DNA of 64,000 bases. Origin: Leptodactylus fallax (lineage: Eukaryota; Chordata; Amphibia; Anura; Leptodactylidae). Of this stretch, positions 1-11,785 are shown in pieces; within the stretch, counting starts at the first letter, position 1; each line of letters opens with the position of its first letter. Made by a program: the position numbers and the translations under genes. A model generated the notes under the pieces. It did no database searches. It saw only the letters and a list, made by a program, of their open reading frames with translations, and was not told where the DNA came from. The stretch spans positions 2,735,001 through 2,799,000 of the forward strand of contig CAMRHE010000168.1 in the NCBI GenBank assembly GCA_947044405.1, given 5' to 3'.

Positions 1-618
1 TCTGCTTGTCTCCTGATCTGATGATCTTAGATCTGATGTTACCTCTTGGACTGACTTTGGCTTTGATATTCACTCTCCTGATTCACCTCCCTGATTTTGA
101 TTTGCCTTGTGTATTTAGTGGATTCTGGTTTAACTTTAGATTGTGGAGCATTTATTTCTTATACCAGTTTCTATGCTGATAACTTGGGCCCCAAATTCAG
201 CATAAGTCCATCTAGCATTGTGGCTGGCGCTGGTGAAGGTGTTTGGGTGCTTGGTATCTGTCTCTCAGTCCCAGTGTGGGACTGGGATGTCTAGGGCCCA
301 CCAGTGGAATTGTTTCTAGGGGCCCACCATCAGGACCCCTGCAGATCAGCGGTACCGAGACAGGGTGGCTAAAGATAATAACATGTCGGGAGCCATGCTG
401 CTCACCCGCCATATGATGTGCACCACTGCACTACCTAAACCTACTGCTACACCTTGTATGGCAAGTGAACAGCGTGGCTCGTGGAATTGTTACCTTTACC
501 TGTAGCCGCACTGTCCTGGAAAAGCTGATCTGCAGAGGTTCTGGCTGTTGTATCATTGCAGATATAATATTGATGGCCTATACTAAGGACAGGCCATCAA
601 TATTAGAAAGATGGATAA
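1..618. other. No gene recognised; unassigned interspersed sequence
   Basis: I find no convincing coding sequence, RNA gene or complete repeat here. The first 110 bases are rich in CTGATT/CTGACTTTG words resembling the pyrimidine-rich part of some gypsy LTRs, but no LTR ends are visible. The segment near 290-360 (GGGCCCACCA occurs twice) looks repeat-derived. The short reading frames lack recognisable motifs. Confidence 0.5.
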
Positions 619-990
619 ATCCTTTAAAGAGATTGTCCAGGAATTGGAGCAACCCATGTGGCTGGCAGGAGGTGTAAAGTAAAAAATAAACAAATTAAAA
701 AGCATACTCGCCTGTCCCCAACACTCCATTGTCCGCTGCCAGTGTCCACTCAGTCTCATGTCAGCGCCTCCTTGCTGGGAGTCCTGCACCTCATGTGACT
801 GCTAAGACCAATTAGGTACAAGATTTCCAGAAATGAGGGGCCACCATGAGACCGAACAGACACAGGCAGGGGACAACGGGGTGCTGGGGACAGGTGAGTA
901 TGCTTTTTTTTTTTTTTTAATTTTCTTATTTTTACACCTGCCTGGCGGCTGCCACTGTGGCCACTACAGTTTATGGACAACCACTTTTAA
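619..990. repeat. Foldback (MITE-like) element
   Basis: Left and right halves are imperfect inverted copies of each other. The stretch with AAAAAGCATACTCGCCTGTC near 697-716 is mirrored by GGGGACAGGTGAGTATGCTT near 886-905, and AGGAGGTGTAAAG near 668 by TTTTTACACCTGCC near 930. It has no coding capacity. The same architecture recurs at 1590-1975, 2190-2330/14800-14960 and 45418-45790, so it is a dispersed family. Confidence 0.75.
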
Positions 991-1164
991 GAGGTTGTCT
1001 CGGCCAAATTTTTCTATGGTCACTTCACTGGTCCCCCCATACAGTGGCCTCTTCACTGGTTCCACATACTGTATGGGGAACAGTGATGGGGTCATTATAT
1101 TGTGTGGGAGCAGTGATGGTGGCTAACATCCTGTGGGGGGGACATTAAACTGTGTGATGCATAT

Positions 1165-1582
1165 TAAAGGAATTGTCCAGGGTTAATCTTTTTTATGGCC
1201 TAAGCTTAGGATAGGCCATAAATACCTGATCAGTAGAGGGCTGACACATGGCCCCATCAGCTGTTCGGAGCCACTTCTGGCGCCCATTCTTTACACAACA
1301 CAGGGCCGGAAGCAGAAAGCTCCATCCACTGTATAGTCACCCGGCACCTTCACTGCAGTTCAGCTCCCACTGACTTCAATAAGTGCTGAGATGCAGTGAA
1401 GGTGCCCGCTAATACACAGTGGACAGAGCTTTTTTGCTTCTGGCCCCGTATTGTGTACAGGACGGGCACCAGAAGTGGCTCCATACAGCTGTTTGGTCCG
1501 GGGTCAGCCACGTACAGATCAGGTATCGATGGCCTATCCTGAGGATAAACCATAACAAATTATGCCTTGGCAACCCCTTTAA
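1165..1582. repeat. Foldback (MITE-like) element, GATAGGCCAT family
   Basis: Long imperfect inverted repeat. The left arm contains TTAGGATAGGCCATAAATACC and CTGATCAG; the right arm contains ATCAGGTATCGATGGCCTAT followed by CCTGAGGATAAACCAT and GGCAACCCCTTTAA. The arms enclose a GC-rich centre (CACTTCTGGCGCCC mirrored by GGGCACCAGAAGTGG). Non-coding. One arm of the same family is seen at 31048-31215. Confidence 0.75.
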
Positions 1583-1589
1583 TTTTTTT

Positions 1590-1975
1590 CTTTTTTATAA
1601 TTAGTCCGGGGGAGGTGAATCCTCCCAACCCCCCAAAAAAAACAAAAAAAAAAAAACATACTCACCTGTCCCTGATGCTCCGGTGTCCTCCCAGCACGGT
1701 CTGATCCCGCAGCTCCGCTGTCTTCTTTTTGCCGGAAGTCCTCACTGGCTGTGACGTCCCAGGTCCCTTCCCTTAGGCCGCTGATTGGCCTCAGGGGTCA
1801 CGTAATGTCACAGGTAGTCACATGCAGAGGGAACTTCAGCTGGAAGAAGACAAGAGAACTGCAGAACCGAGCCGCGCTGGGAGACTCTGGGGACAGGAGA
1901 GAGAGTTTGGGGTTTTTTTTTGTTTTGTTTTTTTCACCTGCCCCGGCGTAATTAAAAAAAAAATTTTTTTTATCC
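1590..1975. repeat. Foldback (MITE-like) element
   Basis: Inverted halves: CATACTCACCTGTCC at 1657-1671 and the palindromic centre around the GATTGGCCTCAGGGGTCACGT stretch (about 1783-1803), with the mirrored GACTCTGGGGACAGGAGAG at 1869-1887. It is flanked by poly-T and poly-A runs (1574-1602, 1909-1970). Non-coding; same family as 619-990. Confidence 0.65.
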
Positions 1976-2189
1976 TGCACACCCCCTGTAATGTCCCCCA
2001 GGCTATTGGCCTCCATCACTGCCCCCCCCCAACAATTTAATGGCCCCATCAATGGTCCCCATACAGTATAGGGGACCAGTGAAGGAGCCACTGTATGGAG
2101 TATATGCTCCCCACAGTGGCCTCCACACACGCTTCGGTGCTATTATTATACTCTGGGGTGTCCTCAGACCCCAGAGCACAATAATCGGA

Positions 2190-2330
2190 GGCCCAGGGAA
2201 GGTGATTAAAAATAACAAACATTCATACTCACCTTGCCTTACCTTTCCTTGGCATCCTCGCTCCATCCTGCCATCTTCAGCGTCTTCAGGCCCGACGTTG
2301 CAGCTGAGGCCTGTGATTGGGCTTTAGCGG
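2190..2330. repeat. Left arm of a foldback element split by the LTR retrotransposon
   Basis: This segment (ATTCATACTCACC ... CCTGTGATTGGGCTTTAGCGG) is the inverted partner of 14800-14960 (TCACATGGGG ... CCCATGTGACCGCTGGGCCTAATCACAGG ... GGTGAGAAT). Removing the LTR element and one AGCGG copy restores a continuous foldback with its palindromic centre at TCACATGGGG/CCCCATGTGA. This independently supports the retrotransposon boundaries. Confidence 0.8.
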
Positions 2331-3217
2331 TGTGAAAGATCCTCAGTGCGCCAACACCGTTTTGGCTCACACCTGAGTCTTCTTTCATATAAAAACCACA
2401 CTCACCGCCAGTGAGTGCCGGGTTCACAGGATAAATACAAGACAAGCTTTCTAAATTTTGTATATTTATTAACCCCTAAATGGGTCGGTATTAACATCTA
2501 ACACATGCAGTTCAGAACAGATATGCAGATATATGCAAGCATTAACAGTTACTAGTTACAATATACAGTACTTAAAATAAAAGGGAATAAAGGTGAAATA
2601 ATTACTTTACCATGCATCTCCTTGATGTGGCTCTATAATCCAACACTCACACATGCTCTGTCATGTGTGAATAACCAGTGGAGGCTTCTTAGCATGTGGC
2701 ATCGATAAAATAATCCAGCCTGCATGCTCTCATCACAGTCTCTCAGTAAACTCTTGTAGTCTGTCTGTAAAAATCTGTGGTCTGTAATGGTTTTAGTATT
2801 CTCTTGTAGTCTCAGCACAATCTCCTCCCATTGCCTCTTACCTCATCTTTTGTACCCTTTATGCCACCTCCCAGAATGAGGTCACCGGCGGCAGCAAGTC
2901 TGATTAAATAATGCACTCAAGTCTAGATTTTTTATATTGAGCTGAGACCAAGTGGAATGATACAATGTTATCAGCCATATCTGATCTACCAGTGCAATGC
3001 ATGTTTCTTTGATCACTCAGGACTGTATATGAATTCAATGGAGCCCTGCTGGGATGGATACAAAGCCCCATTGTTACAATGTTGCTACTACTGCCAATAT
3101 ACACCTAGGCTTATAGCTGCGCACATTATGAACAAATGCAGGTAAGAAGGGAGATACTATACCCAGAGATCAAAATACATCTCTGAGTTATAGCCATATA
3201 TAAGCAGAATCATCACA
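2331..3217 (-). repeat. 3' LTR of the Gmr1-like element
   Basis: 887 bp, reading TGTGAAAGATCC...ATCATCACA on the plus strand. It matches 13908-14794 over its full length with scattered substitutions only. In the element's own orientation it begins at 3217 with TGTGATGATTC; a TATATATGG stretch lies near 3195-3203, and an AATAAA (plus-strand TTTATT) is at 2465-2470. It is the 3' LTR because the polypurine tract abuts it at 3218. Confidence 0.95.
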
Positions 3218-3782
3218 CCTCCCCCTTTAGATGGGGCTTGTAGGAAGTAGGGCCTGTGCCCCTCTTCTGAGAGCACCTCTGCCGCTTCACCGCGCCGGGA
3301 TAGGCCGTCTGCATTGCCATGGGCCCGGCCGGGCTTGTGCCGAATGTCGAAATTGTATTGCTGGAGCACCAGGCTCCAGCGCAACAATCGCCCATTCTGA
3401 CCTGCGATACACTTTATCCAGATCAGAGGGTTGTGGTCCATCACCACGGTGAAGTGGCGCCCATACAAGTAAGGCTGCAGATGCTGCAGGGCCGAAACAA
3501 TTGCCAGGCATTCCTTCTCCACTGTGGCGTAGGCCACCTCCCGCGGCAGAAGCTTTCTACTGAGGTACTGCACTGGGTGCTCTTGCCCCGCGGAGTCAAT
3601 CTGGCTCAGCACGGCACCGAGACCGTAGGTGCTGGCGTCGGTCTGTAATACAAGTGGACGAGATTCATCGTACGCTTGAAGTACAGGACCGCTTGCCAGG
3701 GCTGCCTTCAGGGCCTGGAAGGAGTGCTCACAGGTATCCGTCCATTGGACAGTTTGCGGCAACTTCTTCTTGGTGAGGTCTG
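3157..3782 (-). pseudogene. RNase H of the Gmr1-like element, reading into the LTR
   Basis: Would degrade the RNA strand during reverse transcription. The connection region (QALKAALASGPVLQAYD) is followed by LQTDASTYGLGAVLSQ (first Asp), TVEKECLAIVSALQ (Glu), VVMDHNPLIW (Asp) and GNADGLSR (last Asp). No integrase follows: the frame passes through the polypurine tract and stops at 3157-3159, about 60 bases inside the 3' LTR. This is strong evidence that RNase H is the last pol domain. It is one frame shifted from the RT. Confidence 0.9.
3218..3229 (-). other. Polypurine tract (PPT)
   Basis: On the minus strand the sequence is TAAAGGGGGAGG, immediately before the TGTGATG start of the 3' LTR. 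This is the expected position and composition of the plus-strand primer of an LTR retrotransposon. It also lies inside the pol reading frame, where it codes Lys-Gly-Gly-Gly. Confidence 0.9.
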
Positions 3783-5015
3783 TCAGAGGAGCAGCAAGGG
3801 CACTCTAGTTCGGGACGAACTTCCTGTAGTACCCTGCTGTGCCCAGGAAAGACATCGCCTGTCGCTTGGTCCGGGGGTTGGCCATGTGGTGATTGCCTCC
3901 AGCTTCTCAGGCTCTGGCCTCAAGGTTCCCCCACCCACCCGGTGTCCCAGGTACTGGACCTCACGCATGCCCAGCTGACACTTCTCTGGTTTGATGGTCA
4001 AGCCCGAGTGGTGAACCCGCCTCAACACATGCGCCAGGTGTTGTAGGTGTTCTTCCCAAGTGGAGCTGAAGACGGCGATATCATCCAGGTATGCAGCTGC
4101 AAACCCTTCACATCCCGACAGCAGGGAATTGACCATCCCTTGAAAAGTGGCAGGGGCATTTTTCATGCCGAACGGCATGACAGTGAACTCATACAGTCCG
4201 AAGGGAGTGGTAAAGGCCGACCGTTCCCGTGCCTCTGGGGATAGGGGAATTTGCAAGTATCCCCGGCTCAAGTCCATGATGGACAAATACTGGGCCTTAC
4301 CTAACGAGTCTAGTAAATCGTCGATGCGTGGCATGGGATACGCATCATCAACTGTAACAGCATTGAGCTCCCTGTAGTCCACACAGAACAGGGTGGTCCG
4401 ATCTTTTTTAGGTACCAGGACTACAGGCGAGGCCCATGCACTGTGGGAGGGCTGAATCACCCCCATTTCCAACATCTCGCCGATCTCCTTATGTATTTGG
4501 GCCCGTACTTCCGAGGAGACGCGATATGGCGGTCGCCGGATAGGGGCATGATTCCCGGTATCCACGTGGTGGATGGCCCGGTCAGTTCTCCCTGGCTTTC
4601 CGGAAAACAGACCGGGGAGGGCACACCGAACACTGTTAAGTTGTGACCTTTGGGTCTCAGTCAGTAGGGAGTTTAACTGCGCTTCCTGGGGTGACCTTCC
4701 CTCCCCCAACTGAGTGAGCATGTCCACAAGGTCCTCCTCTTCGCCCTCCTCTAGCAGACTACATACGGGAAAGGCAGTGGCTTCCCTGTCATGATGATCT
4801 TTCATCATGTTAACATGGAAGACCTTGTGCCTGTTCCGGCCTGGGTCAATGGTAACCAGGTAGTTGACGCAGTTGACCTGCCGGTGCACGACGTATGGAC
4901 CAGACCATTTGGCCTGAAGCTTATCCTTAGGCTCAGAGACTAGGACCCATACCTTCTGCCCCGGCTGGTATATCCTCTCGCGAGCATTCTGATCATACCA
5001 GCGTTTCTGGTCGGT
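3783..5015 (-). pseudogene. Reverse transcriptase of the Gmr1-like element
   Basis: Continues in the integrase frame. The start (WSGPYVVHRQVNCVNYLV and HKVFHVNMMKDHH) is the GPY/F-like integrase C-terminal module, fused directly to RT. RT blocks, numbered from the Met at 4889, are: VDYRELNAVT (about 170-179), SIMDLSRGYLQIPL with the first catalytic Asp (206), TTPFGLYEFTVMPFGMKNAP (228-246) and AAYLDDIAVFS with the catalytic Asp pair (267-275). The frame is lost about 3870-3890, shortly before the RNase H, so RNase H now lies in another frame. Confidence 0.92.
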
Positions 5016-6062
5016 CTAAACCTGGACCATGTTGTCATGCACCAGCTGCGCCATCGTCTGCATTCGGTCACGGAATCGCAGGACATACTCCACGACTGGC
5101 ACACCCTGGATAGCGGTGTCTCCTTCCCAGGACTCCTTCACTAGAGCTAGGGGCCCACGGACACGTCTCCCATACAAGAGCTCGAAAGGTGAGAAACCAG
5201 TCGAGGCTTGAGGCACCTCCCGGTAAGCAAACAACAAGTGCGGGAGATAAGGCTCCCAGTCGCTCCCATGGGACTCGACTAACATCCGAAGCATCTGCTT
5301 CAGTGTGCCATTGAACCGTTCACACAGACCATTGGTCTGCAGGTGATACGGGCTGGACACCAGATGTTGCACCTCGGTTATCTTACACAGGCCTTGCATC
5401 AGGGCAGACATGAACTGTGTACCTTAGTCTGTGAGCATCTCTCTGGGAAACCCAACACGGGAGAAGATGCCTACCAGAGCCTTGGCCACTACATCAGCCC
5501 GGGTAGAGGACAGTGCGACGGCTTCTGGGTATCGAGTAGCGTAGTCTACTACCGTTAAGATGAAGCGTTTACCGGAGCGGCTGGGGATGGACAGGGGTCC
5601 AATAAGGTCCACAGCCACTCACTGGAAAGGTTCGACTATGATGGGCATAGGCACCAGCGGAACTTTGGAGCTTTGCCCCGCCTTGCCCATCCTTTGACAC
5701 GCGTCACATGAACGGCAGTATCTAGCTATGTCCTTCCCCAGATTAGGCCTGTAGAATAAGTGGCTAAGGCGAGATTTGGTCTTGGCAATCCCTAAGTGAC
5801 CGGCCAATGGAATGTCATGAGCGATCCGCAACAACTCTCTCCGGTAAGGTTGGGGTACCACTAACTGTCTCTCATTTAGCTGACCTTCCTCCCCCTGGGT
5901 GGGTATCATTTCCCAATATAGCCTCCCTTGATCCCAGTAGACTCGGGCCTTGTTAGACTCCGAGGGTGGTTGAGCAGCACGCTCCCTCAATATGGCCAGA
6001 CTAGGGTCAGCTTGGACAGCTTCTCTGAACTCTTGGCTGGAGTGAGACAAAGAGAGGTGCAT
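5016..6062 (-). pseudogene. Integrase of the Gmr1-like element, two internal stops
   Basis: Would insert cDNA into the genome. Seen in order: an N-terminal HHCC zinc-binding region (AHDIPLAGHLG ... CRSCDACQRMGK, residues about 81-126), then the catalytic core with AVDLIGPL (first Asp), LTD next to GTQF (second Asp) and LCERFNGTLKQML (Glu), then FAYREVPQASTGFSPFELLYGR, which is typical of gypsy integrases. In-frame nonsense codons occur at 5619-5621 (TGA where Trp is usual), 5424-5426 (TAA just after LTD) and 5016-5018 (TAG). All pieces share one frame with the RT downstream, so integrase and RT were one polyprotein. Confidence 0.92.
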
Positions 6063-6438
6063 GTTACATAGCTGCCGGACCTTTCCGGCTCTAGGGTGGG
6101 GGAATTTCTCAAGGTGGTCTCAGTAATGCGTCCGAGCGACGGAGGGACCGGTGCAGAGGCTGGAAAGCTTTCCACCCCTTTGGCACTTTGACTGCGGGTC
6201 CTACATCCGGACCGTCACTGAGAGCCCAGAGAGACACCGAACCACCTGGTACAACATCCACAGTTTCATGGCAGACATTTGCAATATCATTAACAGCATC
6301 CCTATCAGCATTGGTTCTATCACACTGAGCTGGAGGGAGGACTGGCGGACATGGAGACACAGACTGGGGGGGGTGAGGCCCCCCGCAGACGTGGGCGGGT
6401 CTACAGCCCAGTCCTCACTCAGCTCCTTTACACCTACA
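6063..6438 (-). pseudogene. Unassigned pol spacer between protease and integrase
   Basis: This is retrotransposon sequence left of the TTAA insertion. Joining across the single TTAA would bring it directly downstream of the protease. I recognise no domain in its roughly 120 codons; short overlapping frames are present at 6109-6360 and 5987-6175. It may be a protease-integrase linker. Confidence 0.5.
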
Positions 6439-7110
6439 TTAACCCCTTCAAGACCGAGCCCAAAAATGCGTTAAGGACCAGGCCTCGTTTTTCAAAACTG
6501 ACATGTGTCACTTTATATGGCAATAACTTTGAGACGACTTAACTTACACAAGTGATTTTGAGACTGTTTTTTCGTGACACATTGTACTTCATGTTAGTGG
6601 TAAACACTAATGAATATTTTTGTATTTATTTATAAAAAAAAATTGGAAATTTGATGGAAATTTGGAAAAAAAATCGCAATTTTCAAAATGTGAAATGCTC
6701 TGCTTTTCAGACAGATAGTCATACCACCCAAATACATTAATACATATTATCTACCATATCTCTGCTATATATCGGAATCATCTTTTAATCGTCCTGTAAT
6801 TTATTTTGGACGTTAGAAGGCTTACAAGTGTAACAGCGATTTTGCAGATTTACAAGAAAATTTTCCAAACTAATTTTTTAGGGATCACTTCAGTTCTGAA
6901 GAGGATTATAATGGCCTATATATTAGAAACCCCCATAAATGACCCCATTTTCAAAACTGCACCCCTCAAATAATTCAAAATAACATTTGGGAAGTTTGTT
7001 AACCCTTTAAGCATTTCACTGGAATTAAAACAATATGGAGGTGAAATTTAGACATTTAATTTTTTCCCACTAATTCCTTAATTTAGCCCTAAAATTAACA
7101 CATTCACAAA

Positions 7111-8560
7111 TGGTTAAAGGAGAAAATGCATCTCACAGTTTGTTATGCAATTTCTCCCGAGCACGGAAATACCCCACAAGTGGGTGTAAACTGATGTTTG
7201 GGCGAATGGCAGCGCATGGAAGGGAAGGAGTGACACTGGGCGTCTGAAAAGCAGATTTTGCTTGAATAGTTTTCAGGTGCCATGTCTCATTTGCAAAGCT
7301 CCTAGAGTACCAATACAAAGGAAAACCCCAAAAAGTGACCCCATTTTGGAAACTACACCCCTCACAGAATTCATCAAGGGGTATAGTGAGCATTTTGACC
7401 TTACAGCCGTTTCACAGATTTTGCTAACACTGGGATGTATAAATGAAACATTACTAAAATGTAACTTTATCCCCAAAGTTTTCATTTTCACAAGGGGTTA
7501 AAGGAGAAAAAGCACCCCACAGTTTGCAAAACAATTGCTCCTGAACACTGCAATACCCCATATGTGGTCGTAATCTGCTGTATGGGTTCATGGCAGGGCT
7601 CAGAATGGAAAGAGCGCTATTTGGCTTTTGGAAGGCAGATTTTGGTGGAATAGTTTTCAGGTGCCATGTCGCATTTGCAGAGCCCCCAAAGTACCAATAC
7701 AGTGGAAGCTCCCTAAAAGTGACCCCATTTTGAAAACTACACCCCTCACAGAACATATCAAGGGGTATAGTGAGCATTTTGACCCTACAGCTGTTTCACA
7801 AATTTAATTAACATTGGGACATTAAAATGAAAAATTACTTTTTTTCCAATAAACCGTCAATTTAGCCCCAAATTTTTCATTTTCACAAGAGGACAAAGGA
7901 GAAAAAGCTCCCCAAAGTTTGTTACACAATTTCTCCTGAACACAGAAATGCCCCATATGTGGTTGTAATCTGCTGCATAGGTACATGGTGGGGCTCAGAA
8001 TAGAAAGAGCGCTATTTGGCTTTTGGAGGGCAGATTTTGCTGGAATAGTTTTCGGGTGCCATGTCGCATTTGCAGAGCCCCTAAAGTACCAATACAATAC
8101 AAACCCCCAAAAAGTGACCCCACTTTGAAAACTACACCCCTCATAGAATTTATCTAGGGGTATAGTGAGCATTTTGAGCTCACAGCTGTTTCACAGATTT
8201 TATTGACTTAGAGACGTAAAAATGTAAAATTACTTTTTTTTCCAATAAACCGTCCATTTAGCGACATATTTTTAATTTTTGCAAGTGGTTAAAGAAGAAA
8301 AAACACCCCACAGTTTGTTACACAATTTCTTCTGAACACAGAAATGCCCCATATGTGGTTGTAATCTGCTGTATGGGTACATGGTGGGGCTCAGAATGGA
8401 AAGAGCGCTGTTTGGCTTTTGGAGGGCAGATGTGGCTGGAATAGTTTTCAGGTGCCATGTCGCATTTGCAGAGCCCCTAAAGTACCAATACAATGGAAAC
8501 CCCTCAAAAGGGACCCCATTTTAGAAACTACACCCCTCAAGGAATGTATCAAGGGATATT
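7111..8560. repeat. About 390-bp direct repeats within the TTAA element
   Basis: Units begin near 7111, 7494, 7891 and 8286, each starting GG(T)TAAAGGAGAAAA and containing CCCCATATGTGGTTGTAA, TTTTCAGGTGCCATGTC, GTGACCCCATTTTGAAAACT and ACACCCCTCA in the same order. Spacing is about 383-397 bases. Units differ by many substitutions, so the array is old. Related but diverged units follow to about 10060, some in opposite orientation (8890-9050 and 9640-9830). Confidence 0.88.
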
Positions 8561-11290
8561 ATGATTTTGAGCCTAAAAATGCTTCCCAAAAATTAATGTA
8601 CAAAGTGAAAATTAAAGTTTTTAAAGAAATATCCAATTTCAGTGCCTAATACGTTGCGGCCACTTTGTGGCATCAGAGACATGAACTCCTAAAACTATTA
8701 AGTGGGCTATCCCGGGGACAAAAAAATTACATATGTGGGTATAAACTTCTGCTTGGGCACACAGCAGGGCTCAGAAGGGAAGGAGCACTGTGTTTTTTAG
8801 CTTTTGGAGTACTTTCTCGTCGCCATGTTGTTTTTGCAGAGCCCTGGAGGTGCCAGTAAATTGGAATTCCCCAAGAAGTGACCCCCATTTTGTAGGGGCA
8901 ATTTTAGGGTCTCTGCAAATGTGACATGGCATCCAAAAAAACAACAATCTAAATATGCGCTCCAAAAGCACATAGCGCTCCTTCACATTTGCGCCCTGCT
9001 GTGTGCCCAAATTACAGTTTATGCCCACATGTATGACACTGGTGTGCCCAGGATAACGTACTTAACAATGCCATATGTTGGTATAAACTGCTGTTTGGGC
9101 ACAGCCGGGCACAGAAGGGAAGAAGCACTATTTTGGTTTTTGGAGCACAGTTTGCTTTTTGGACACCTCGCCACTTTTGCAGAGCCCATGAATTGCCAGT
9201 AAAGTGGAATCTGCAGACATGTCACCCCATTTTGGAAACTATACCCTTCAAGGGATTTATCAAGTGGGGTAGCGAGCATTATTAACCCTTAAGTGTTGCA
9301 TTCTTTTAATTTCCAGAAATGAATGCGCAGCTGATAATGAAAAGTTAAAAATGAAATTTTTCTATAGATACGCCATTTCAGTGCCCAATATGTTGTGCCC
9401 AGTTTATGTCTGCACAGACACACACTCCAAAAACTGGTGAGCGGGGATCCCGGGCACAACAGCTTTTGGAGCGTTCATCTCTGATACAAGCCAGGCACAA
9501 CATATTACGCACTGAAATGACGTATTCCTGGAAAAATTGTCATTTTCACCTTTCACCATCAGCTGCGTATTCCTTTATGGATAATAAATTATAGCAACAC
9601 TTGGGGGTTAAAAATGCTCACTGTACCCCAGGATAAATTCCTTCAGGGGTGTAGTTTCCAAAATGGGGTGACATGTCAGGGGATTCCACTGTACTGGCAT
9701 TTCAGCTCTGCAAAAGTGCAATGGCGTCCAAAAACCAAATAGCGCTCCTTCCCTTCTGTGCTCGGCTGTGCCCAAACAGCAGTGTTATACCCACATAGGA
9801 CATTAAGTACGTTATTCTGGGTACGACAAGTGTAATACATGTGAGTATAAACTGCAGTTTGGGAACACAGTAGGGCACAGAAGGGAAGGAGCGCTATGTG
9901 GCTTTTGGAGCGCAGATTCAGATGTTTGGGATCTTGATGCCATGTCATGTTTGCAGAGCCTCTAAAGTACCAGTAAAGTGGAATCCCCTAGGGAATGACC
10001 CCATTTTGAAAAGTGCACCCCTCAAAGAATTTATTAAGGGGTGTAACGAGCATTAGTATCCCAGATGTGACTGCACAGAGGATGGGGAAAAGTGCATATG
10101 TAAGCTGTGCGTAGAACATTGGGTACACTAAATTCCCTACTATTTCGCCAGTAGTTCCTATTATTGGGGAGGTCACTCTGGGGGTCACTTCTGGTTTATT
10201 ATCCCTTGTAAGCACAGTTTATGCATTCCCTTCCTGCCACAGCCAGTTATGTTCTAATGATTTGGCATTTTTGGGGGTTTTTGTCTTCACATTGTACGAG
10301 CTATATTTTCTTTATTTCTCTGGTGATGTAGCCATATGAGGGCTTGTTGTTTGCAGTATGAGATGTATTTTGTAATGACATCATTTTTAGGTGCTTACAA
10401 CTTATTAAATAAATTTTATTAACTCTTTCTTGGTGGATTAAAAAACAACCCCATCAATTCTGGCACTGCGTTTTACCGTTTAAATTTTTCACCATGCAGC
10501 GTAGAGCGTAAGTAACATGTTATCTTTATTCTGCGGGTCGGTACGATTACGGCGATACCTCATTTATACTGTTTTTTTATGCAATACCAATTTTGCAGAA
10601 CATGGGGACATAAATCAATTTTTTTTGCATCGCCATCTTCTAAGATGTGTAGCATTTTTATTTTTCAGTTTACAGAGTTGGTTTAGGGACAACCAGTGCT
10701 TTTTATCGGTACTGTTTTGGGGTACATATGACTTTTTGATAACTTTTTATGGCATATTTTGTAAGGTGAGATGGCGAAAAAACATTACTTTTGGCGTTTT
10801 TTTTTCCCCGACGTTCTCTGTGTACATTAAATATGGTTTCAGTTTTATTGTACAGGTTGTTACGGACGCGGTGATACCAAATATGTATTGTTTTTATAAA
10901 TTTTTAGGTTTATTTTTTATATAATTAATTTTATATAGGAAAAGGGAATTTTTGGGGCTTTATTCTTTTATTAATTTTTTTCACATACTTTATTTATTTA
11001 TTTTTTCACTTTTTTTACTTTTTCATGTGTCCCATTAGGACACCTGAGCCAGAGATGCTGTGATCTCTGGCTCAGTACTATAGACTGCAAGACACAAGCA
11101 TGCAAGTGTCTTGCAGTCTATATAGGAAGTCAGCGCTATGGAAACACAGCACTGACTTCCGCAGGTCTCGGCAGGATCAACCAGGTAGTGGGGTCTCCAG
11201 GCAGCCTGGGGTCACTTGGCAGACCCCAGCCTGCAGATTATAGATATCGGCACCCCCCGATCTCGCCGCGGGGGGTGCCCGGGGGGCGGC

Positions 11291-11595
11291 AAGATGGCGG
11301 AACCCCTTGGATGCCGCGGTCATGTTTGACCGCGGCATCCAAGGGGTTAAAACCTCCGATCGGAACTCAGTTCCGACCGGGGGTTATGGAGTAGGGTGTT
11401 AGCTGTCAGACACAGCTAACACCCAGTTCCGATACCGCACGCAAGATGGCGGAACCCCTTGAATGCCGCGGTCATGTTTGTCCGCGGCATCCAAGGGGTT
11501 AAAAACCCCGATCGCCGTTGAGCGCCAATCGGAGGTTAAGGAGCAGGGTGTTAGCTGTCAGTTACAGCTAACACCCTCTCCCGATGCCGCCCGCG
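11291..11595. repeat. 152-bp tandem duplication carrying GC-rich hairpins
   Basis: AAGATGGCGGAACCCCTTG begins at 11291 and again at 11443. Each unit holds a hairpin around GATGCCGCGGTCA/TGACCGCGGCATC (first copy with perfect 20-base arms at 11303-11322 and 11327-11346) and a second hairpin GGGTGTTAGCTGT/ACAGCTAACACCC. A third, looser CCGCGG hairpin is at 11620-11658. Confidence 0.85.
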
Positions 11596-11785
11596 GCACT
11601 CAGTACCACTAGCAAACACTTAAAATGCCGCGGTCGCTATTGACCACGGCATCTTAAGGGTTAAACAGCGGGGATCGGTGTTACCACTGGTCCCCGCTGT
11701 TGCAGCGGGAGCCTCGCTGTCAAATACAGTTGGGCTCCCGCAGTGATCGCACGGGCTCTGCTTCTGAGCCCGCTCGATCACCGTC

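Noticed and set aside
1798..2327. Overlapping frames on both strands in the foldbacks
   Set aside because: Frames arise from inverted-repeat symmetry; none has protein motifs.
3231..4646. Several plus-strand frames over the RT and RNase H region
   Set aside because: They are antisense shadows of the minus-strand pol gene and contain no motifs.
10517..10924. 135-codon open frame in the large TTAA element
   Set aside because: Its DNA is shared with the clearly non-coding TTAA elements at 52545-53800 and 20026-20963, in which the frame is broken. The Phe/Leu/Tyr-rich composition reflects T-rich DNA.
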